The position numbers and the translations under genes are program-made. Positions 59,261 to 64,000 of a stretch of DNA of 64,000 nucleotides are shown here, one piece after another. Under the pieces are notes generated by a model. That model was not told the origin of the DNA, made no database searches, and saw nothing but the letters and a program-made list of their open reading frames with translations. The number at the start of each line of letters is the position of its first letter. The stretch's first letter is position 1. Source of the DNA: Marinomonas hwangdonensis (GTDB lineage: Bacteria; Pseudomonadota; Gammaproteobacteria; Pseudomonadales; Marinomonadaceae); contig NZ_RIZG01000001.1 in assembly GCF_003721245.1 (NCBI RefSeq), positions 496,001-560,000 on the forward strand. Direction: 5' to 3'.

Positions 59261-62005
59261 TTACTTGAGCATCCCTCGTAATACGTACTGCAAAATACCG
59301 CCATGTTTATAGTAGTCCCACTCTTTGGGCGTATCTATTCGTATGTCAGCACTAAAGCTTACTTTTTTGCCTTCGCTATTGGTCGCCACCAGGGTTACGT
59401 CATCGCTTTTATCGTGCAAGCCATTGATATCAAATTGCTCTTGCCCTGTTAAACCAAGAGATTCACAACTGTCACCGTCTTTAAATTGCAGGGGTAAGAC
59501 GCCCATACCAATTAAATTTGAGCGGTGAATTCGCTCATAGCTTTCTGCAATTACAGCTTTTACACCCAGCAATAATGAGCCTTTAGCCGCCCAATCGCGC
59601 GATGAACCGGTGCCGTACTCTTTACCCGCTAAAATAATCAGTGGCGTATTGTTTTCTTGATACGCCACTGCTGCATCGTAAATACTGGCTAAGTTATTGT
59701 CAGGTTGAGTGCGAGTGATACCGCCTTCGGTACCCGGCGCAAGTAAGTTTTTCAGTCTTACGTTGGCAAAGGTTCCGCGAACCATCACTTCGTGATTGCC
59801 TCGACGAGAGCCATAAGAATTAAACTGCGCTTTTTCTACGCCATGTTCTTTCAGATATAAACCGGCTGGAGAGTCAGCCTTAATCGCACCAGCTGGAGAA
59901 ATATGGTCGGTGGTAACAGAGTCTCCCAGTTTGGCTAAACAGCGCGCGCCTTTGATGGTAGGAATACCCGGAGGGTTGATACTCATGTCATCAAAAAAGG
60001 TGGCTTTTTTAATGTAGGTAGACGCGTCGCTCCAGTCGTAAAGTTTGCCATCCGGTATTTGAATTTGCTGCCAGTGGCTATCTCCTTCGTATACGTTAGC
60101 GTAGCTTTTGGCGAACATTTCTTTGGTAACGGTTTCTTTAACCAGATCGCTGACTTCTTTTACACTTGGCCAAATGTCTTTAAGGTAAATGTCTTTGCCG
60201 TTCGCGTCTTGCGCTAGAGGCTCCTTGTAGACATCTATATCAGTACGACCTGCAATGGCGTAGGCGACAACGAGTGGAGGCGAGGCCAAAAAGTTCATTT
60301 TTACGTCTTGGTGAGTACGGCCTTCAAAGTTTCGGTTGCCTGATAAAATAGAGCTAACGATGAGTTTGTGTTTTTGGATGGCGTCGGATATTTCACTCGC
60401 TAATGGGCCGGAGTTACCAATACAAGTGGTGCAACCGTAGCCGACGAGGTTAAAGCCAAGGCTCTCTAGGTCATCCATTAATCCGGCTTTTTCTAAGTAG
60501 TCTGTCACGACTTTAGAGCCTGGCGCCAATGAGGTTTTCACCCAAGGTTTTACATCAATACCCAGTTGTTTTGCTTTTTTAGCGACCAAACCTGCGGCTA
60601 AAATAACACTTGGATTTGAAGTGTTGGTGCAACTGGTAATGGCGGCAATCACACAAGCTCCATCGTTTAATTCAAATTCTTGGTCTTTAAATTTTACGAT
60701 GGCAGCGCCCTTAATTTGCGCTTCATCAACGGACTCATCGGGGTTCGTTATTGGACCTTCATTGTCAATTCGTGCTTGTCCTTCATTACTTTTGTCGTGA
60801 CGAGCCATGCGTTCGTCTTGAAAGTCTTTTAGATGACGACGAATAACATCCCCCGCTTTATCAAGGGCGATTCTGTCTTGTGGGCGTTTAGGGCCAGCAA
60901 GGCTAGGCACAACATCATTCAATTTAAGTTCAAGTTTATCGGTGTAGTTGGCTTCATCGCCATCATTGCGCCATAGACCTTGGTGTTTTGCGTACTCTTC
61001 TATGAGGTTAAGCTGCTTTTCATCTCGGTTGGTTAAACGAAGATAATTAATGGTTTCATCATCAATAGGGAAGATACCGCATGTTGCGCCGTATTCTGGC
61101 GCCATATTGGCTATGGTGGCTCTGTCGGCAAGGGGTAAGTCAGCAAGGCCATCGCCGTAAAATTCGACAAATTTACCGACTACACCGTAATGACGCAGCA
61201 TTTCGGTGACGGTAAGAACGAGATCGGTGGCTGTGGTGCCTTCTGGTAGTCGGCCACTTAATTTCACACCGACGACCTGAGGGATTAGTAAGCTAATCGG
61301 TTGGCCAAGCATAGCGGCTTCGGCTTCAATCCCGCCAACGCCCCAACCAAGCACCCCTAAACCATTAATCATTGTGGTGTGTGAGTCCGTTCCCACTAGC
61401 GTGTCTGGGTAGGCAAATTTTTTGCCATTGCGCTCTTCGTTAAAAACAACTCGAGCTAAATATTCTAAATTTACTTGATGCACAATGCCGGTGGCGGGTG
61501 GCACGACTTTAAGGTTATCAAAGGCGGTTTGTCCCCAGCGCAAAAATTCGTAGCGTTCTTTATTTCTTTCGTATTCCAGTTTGGTATTTAAATCAAACGC
61601 TGCTGCATTGCCGTAACCATCGACTTGAACAGAGTGGTCAATAACCAGTTCGGCTGGTGATAGCGGGTTTATTTTTGCCGGATCGCCGCCCAGTTTTTCC
61701 ATGGCATCGCGCATTGCAGCTAAATCAACAATGGCTGGCACGCCGGTAAAGTCCTGCATGACAACACGTGCAGGCGTAAAAGCCACTTCGGAGGAGGGTT
61801 TGGCTTGAGGATCCCAATCTAATAACGCTTGGATGTCTTGCTGTTTAATATTAACGCTGTCTTCGTTACGAAGTAGATTTTCGAGTAATATTTTTAAAGA
61901 AAACGGCAGCCGCTTGGCTCTGTCACCAAGCCCTTTTAAGGAGTGAATATGAAATGGCTCGCCATTAACAGTGATCTGTTGTTGGGTGTCGAAACTATTG
62001 TTCAT
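59261..62005 (-). CDS. acnA: aconitate hydratase A
   Basis: 914 residues from the ATG at 62005, which has AAGGGGAAAA upstream; an in-frame TTG 18 bp earlier is rejected. The IRP1/AcnA-type enzyme interconverts citrate and isocitrate in the TCA cycle. [4Fe-4S] ligands are seen in TSCTNTSNPS and GCTTCIGNSG, the active-site region in GTDSHTTMINGLG, and the C-terminal swivelling domain in YGTGSSRDWAAKG. AcnA-type enzymes are often stress-induced. It reads toward attR and is not part of the prophage. Confidence 0.97.
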   Translation of the reverse strand: MNNSFDTQQQITVNGEPFHIHSLKGLGDRAKRLPFSLKILLENLLRNEDSVNIKQQDIQALLDWDPQAKPSSEVAFTPARVVMQDFTGVPAIVDLAAMRDAMEKLGGDPAKINPLSPAELVIDHSVQVDGYGNAAAFDLNTKLEYERNKERYEFLRWGQTAFDNLKVVPPATGIVHQVNLEYLARVVFNEERNGKKFAYPDTLVGTDSHTTMINGLGVLGWGVGGIEAEAAMLGQPISLLIPQVVGVKLSGRLPEGTTATDLVLTVTEMLRHYGVVGKFVEFYGDGLADLPLADRATIANMAPEYGATCGIFPIDDETINYLRLTNRDEKQLNLIEEYAKHQGLWRNDGDEANYTDKLELKLNDVVPSLAGPKRPQDRIALDKAGDVIRRHLKDFQDERMARHDKSNEGQARIDNEGPITNPDESVDEAQIKGAAIVKFKDQEFELNDGACVIAAITSCTNTSNPSVILAAGLVAKKAKQLGIDVKPWVKTSLAPGSKVVTDYLEKAGLMDDLESLGFNLVGYGCTTCIGNSGPLASEISDAIQKHKLIVSSILSGNRNFEGRTHQDVKMNFLASPPLVVAYAIAGRTDIDVYKEPLAQDANGKDIYLKDIWPSVKEVSDLVKETVTKEMFAKSYANVYEGDSHWQQIQIPDGKLYDWSDASTYIKKATFFDDMSINPPGIPTIKGARCLAKLGDSVTTDHISPAGAIKADSPAGLYLKEHGVEKAQFNSYGSRRGNHEVMVRGTFANVRLKNLLAPGTEGGITRTQPDNNLASIYDAAVAYQENNTPLIILAGKEYGTGSSRDWAAKGSLLLGVKAVIAESYERIHRSNLIGMGVLPLQFKDGDSCESLGLTGQEQFDINGLHDKSDDVTLVATNSEGKKVSFSADIRIDTPKEWDYYKHGGILQYVLRGMLK

Positions 62006-62024
62006 TTTTTTCCCCTTTGTCAAT

Positions 62025-62052
62025 TAGACAGATATCTTTAGACAGATATCTT
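62025..62052 (-). repeat. tandem 14-bp repeat in the acnA 5' region
   Basis: TTAGACAGATATCT (62025-62038) is followed at once by an identical copy (62039-62052). Each contains the palindrome AGATATCT. Located 20-50 bp upstream of the acnA start, so a candidate regulatory site. Factor unknown. Confidence 0.5.
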
Positions 62053-62517
62053 GAAAAAACCTCTACAGTGTGATGTGTGGATAAATGTTTTATTAGTAAG
62101 CAGTGTAGCAGTCCTGTTAGCTATTTAGTGGCATTAGGCAGTAGTCATTTAATTGGAAGATGAAAAAGAGGGTTGGACGGCTTGTCCAACATGTCTGTGT
62201 TGTGGCGGAAAAAGCCGTAGGCTGCGCAAAAAAGTGCGTTTTCTGTGTCTAAAATCGCTGAGCTTCTGATACATCCTATGATGTTGCAAATATGTGGGAT
62301 GTTACTCAGTTCGACAGTAAAATTAAGCAATCTTAATGCGTTTTTAATGGAGGGGTGGGCGGTATGCTGCAAAGAAAGTTGCCTTTATCAAAAAGGACAA
62401 CTCTCTTTTTTCAAGCAGTACTGTCAGATTAAATAGAGACTAATGCTGTTCAATATAACATTTTTCAAGAAACGCCCCGTTAGTTTGGGCTAAAGGCGTC
62501 GCCCTTAAGGATTTTAA
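62053..62517. other. acnA promoter region and non-coding host DNA
   Basis: No convincing gene. Contains an imperfect hairpin AGTTGCCTT...AAGGACAACT with trailing T-run (62377-62410), possibly a terminator for rightward transcripts, and a 27-nt element (62418-62444) resembling one at 59231-59257. Short ORFs on both strands have no ribosome sites or protein-like composition. Confidence 0.4.
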
Positions 62518-63054
62518 CTACTCGCTTTTACGTTCGCCTTTGCCTTCCTGTTTATGGTCTTTACGGTCAGATTTGTCGCCTTTACGCTCTGATTTATCGT
62601 TTGCGCATTCGTCCATATGATTTTTTTGTTGTTCGATAAATTGTGTTTTCTGTTCTGGCGTTAGAACGCTCAACATTTGATGTTGTTTGCTGAGCTTTTC
62701 TACCTGACGTTCTGTATGTGTATCTGACATTTGTTCTGCGAGTGCTTTGGCTTTTGTGGTGTCAAAGTTGTCGGCAAGCAGTAGTTCATTCAGTTGGTTG
62801 CGATGTGCTTCTTGCTGGGTTTGTTCCTTTCCGCCTCGTTTCATAGTGTCTTTGTTGGCCCGGCGAAGTTCCTTGAGTTGTGTTTTTTGATCGTCAGTCA
62901 AATTGAGGTCTTTCATCATGCTGCGGTCCATGCCACTGCGACAGTCATTGTGTGAGCCGCGATGATCTTTACCGCCATAGGCAAAGGCACTGCCAGCACT
63001 GATAGCGAGTGGAAGAACAAGGGATGCTAGGATGAGTTTTTTTGCCATTTTCAT
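62518..63054 (-). CDS. cpxP: Spy/CpxP-family periplasmic chaperone-like protein
   Basis: 178 residues. A signal peptide (1-25, cleavage after SAFA) leads to a helical domain with two LTxxQ motifs: NLTDDQ (51-56) and LTPEQ (131-135), the hallmark of CpxP/Spy. The C-terminus is highly charged (Lys/Asp/Glu/Gly/Arg-rich after 150), longer than in E. coli CpxP. CpxP restrains the CpxA sensor and binds misfolded proteins. Divergent from cpxR with CpxR boxes between, a classic autoregulated layout. Confidence 0.85.
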   Translation of the reverse strand: MKMAKKLILASLVLPLAISAGSAFAYGGKDHRGSHNDCRSGMDRSMMKDLNLTDDQKTQLKELRRANKDTMKRGGKEQTQQEAHRNQLNELLLADNFDTTKAKALAEQMSDTHTERQVEKLSKQHQMLSVLTPEQKTQFIEQQKNHMDECANDKSERKGDKSDRKDHKQEGKGERKSE

Positions 63055-63143
63055 AAAGACTTCCTTTAGTATGTTTTTTTACATGTCGGTATTGGATTGT
63101 GCTTCTGCGTTTTTGCGCATGTGGGTAGCTTAGAGGTTTCTAA

Positions 63144-63179
63144 GTAAAGTGGCGTCGTTGAAAGGTAAAGTAGGGTAAA
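63144..63179. promoter_or_regulatory. CpxR binding box(es) in the cpxP-cpxR intergenic region
   Basis: GTAAA-N5-GTAAA is perfect at 63165-63179. A third GTAAA at 63144-63148 belongs to a repeated GTAAAGTGGCGTC-like unit (63144 and 63175). The site lies between divergent genes of the Cpx stress system, as expected for phospho-CpxR. Confidence 0.75.
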
Positions 63180-63264
63180 GGTGGCGTCATCCTAGTGCTT
63201 TTTGCGTAAAATGAGCGTGTAGTCTTTATTCGGTTTATTTGTTTCGTTCATTTAGGAAGCGCCC

Positions 63265-63996
63265 ATGTCACAGGTTTTGATCATTGATGATGATGTTGAG
63301 TTAAGTGATCTATTAAAAGAAGTGCTGTCTTTTGAGCATTTTACAGTCAACGCGGCGTATGACGGGGTGGCGGGCTTGGCTGCGATGAATCATGAGGTGG
63401 ATCTGGTATTGTTGGATGTGATGATGCCAAAGTTGAACGGCTTTGAGACGTTAAAACAATTGCGTGAAAAATGGGACGTGCCGGTGTTGATGCTCACCGC
63501 GAAAGGGGAGGAAATAGATCGTGTGGTGGGTTTGGAGCTGGGCGCCGACGATTATTTGCCAAAGCCTTTTAGTGAGCGGGAGTTATTGGCCAGAATCCGC
63601 GCCATATTACGCAGAACCCAAGCGATTAAGTCGTTGGAACAAGTGGCATCGACTGATAAGGGGCCAGCGTCGGTGTCCTCTGCTGTCAGTGATGTGCTGG
63701 TTTATCATGATATTACGCTTTATCCTGGTAAGTTGGAGGCATTTTGCAATACCGATTTGTTGGATTTAACCAGTACGGAATTTGCTCTCCTGCAGTATTT
63801 TTTACGCCATCCGGGGCAGGTATTAACAAAAGAACTGCTCAGTCTTGATGTGTTGGGTAAGCGGCTTGCTATGTTTGACAGGGCGATTGATATGCATGTG
63901 TCTAACTTGCGCAAGAAGCTGCCAGATTGGCCCAATGGCAAAGCAAGGATAAAAACCTTACGCGGACGCGGCTATTTATTGGTTGAGGGCGACTAA
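63265..63996 (+). CDS. cpxR: CpxR-type OmpR-family response regulator
   Basis: 243 residues. The receiver domain (1-115) has D8-D9-D10, phospho-acceptor D51 (LLDVMMP), Thr78-like (MLTAKGEE) and Lys in DYLPKPFSERE. The C-terminal winged helix (about 145-240) ends KTLRGRGYLL, typical of OmpR/PhoB regulators. CpxR activates envelope-stress genes including the divergent cpxP. The sensor gene follows with a one-base overlap. Confidence 0.92.
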   Translation: MSQVLIIDDDVELSDLLKEVLSFEHFTVNAAYDGVAGLAAMNHEVDLVLLDVMMPKLNGFETLKQLREKWDVPVLMLTAKGEEIDRVVGLELGADDYLPKPFSERELLARIRAILRRTQAIKSLEQVASTDKGPASVSSAVSDVLVYHDITLYPGKLEAFCNTDLLDLTSTEFALLQYFLRHPGQVLTKELLSLDVLGKRLAMFDRAIDMHVSNLRKKLPDWPNGKARIKTLRGRGYLLVEGD

Positions 63997-64000
63997 TGCG
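63996..64000 (+). CDS. cpxA: cpxA sensor kinase, first codons only
   Basis: An ATG overlaps the cpxR stop (TAATG). Only Met-Arg can be read before the window ends. Assigned from the conserved cpxRA operon order. Confidence 0.5.

Noticed and set aside
62145-62436. 75-residue minus and 63-residue plus ORFs upstream of acnA
   Set aside because: No ribosome site, no protein-like composition, and they overlap each other in a promoter region.
1-64000. CRISPR arrays, rRNA genes and insertion sequences
   Set aside because: No regularly spaced repeats, rRNA signatures or transposase genes with terminal inverted repeats were seen.

Overview
The window is gammaproteobacterial chromosome carrying one apparently complete prophage of about 54.5 kb. 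Host genes flank it on both sides. On the left are a DnaT-like/lambda P-like helicase-loading pair, gacA/uvrY-uvrC-pgsA and a tRNA-Gly/Cys/Leu cluster. On the right are acnA, a Spy/CpxP-family gene and the start of cpxRA. Gene order and protein style suggest a marine Oceanospirillales-type host such as Marinomonas. This is inference from family resemblance; no search was run.

Prophage boundaries can be read directly. A 52-bp perfect direct repeat lies at 4538-4589 (3' end of tRNA-Leu(UAA) plus its terminator) and at 59030-59081. A tyrosine integrase gene starts 143 bp inside the left copy. Left arm (4.7-9.1 kb, rightward, AT-rich): integrase, a two-TM protein, an ImmA/IrrE metallopeptidase, a small ORF, and an AvcD-type anti-phage dCTP deaminase. 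Leftward early operon (17.3 to 9.1 kb): RecE-like nuclease, putative annealing protein, DUF1351-like protein, CsrA, SSB, TerB-like protein, DNA cytosine methyltransferase and an AlpA/Xis-like protein. Immunity region (17.5-18.8 kb): LexA-like CI repressor with a downstream lipoprotein gene, Cro, and GTACC-type operators at both the leftward and rightward promoters. Rightward early genes (18.8-23.5 kb): Cro, an O-like replication initiator, NinB, a YbcO-like nuclease, a RusA-like resolvase, and an unrecognised protein in the lambda Q position. Accessory block (23.5-25.9 kb): a secreted protein, a two-TM protein, and a RES-domain protein preceded by an overlapping 53-codon ORF.

The late region (26-56.5 kb) encodes lysis proteins, terminase, portal, scaffold, an N4-gp56-type capsid, adaptor, tail fibre, nozzle-like and J-like proteins, internal virion proteins and a 3032-residue polyvalent protein. 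No tape measure, sheath or tail-chaperone frameshift was seen, so a short-tailed (podovirus-like) virion is likely. Strong intrinsic terminators punctuate this operon.

The right end next to attR holds accessory cargo: a phosphoribosyltransferase/DprA pair matching ShosTA, and a secreted HNH nuclease. The prophage therefore carries recognisable or candidate defence modules near both ends and in the middle: AvcD, RES, ShosTA, and possibly the membrane protein/ImmA-IrrE pair. The injected polyvalent protein probably counters host defences. The phage encodes an O-like initiator but no visible helicase loader. Its initiator ends in a tail nearly identical to that of the host DnaT-like protein, which sits next to a host lambda P-like loader. 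This suggests the phage borrows the host loader.
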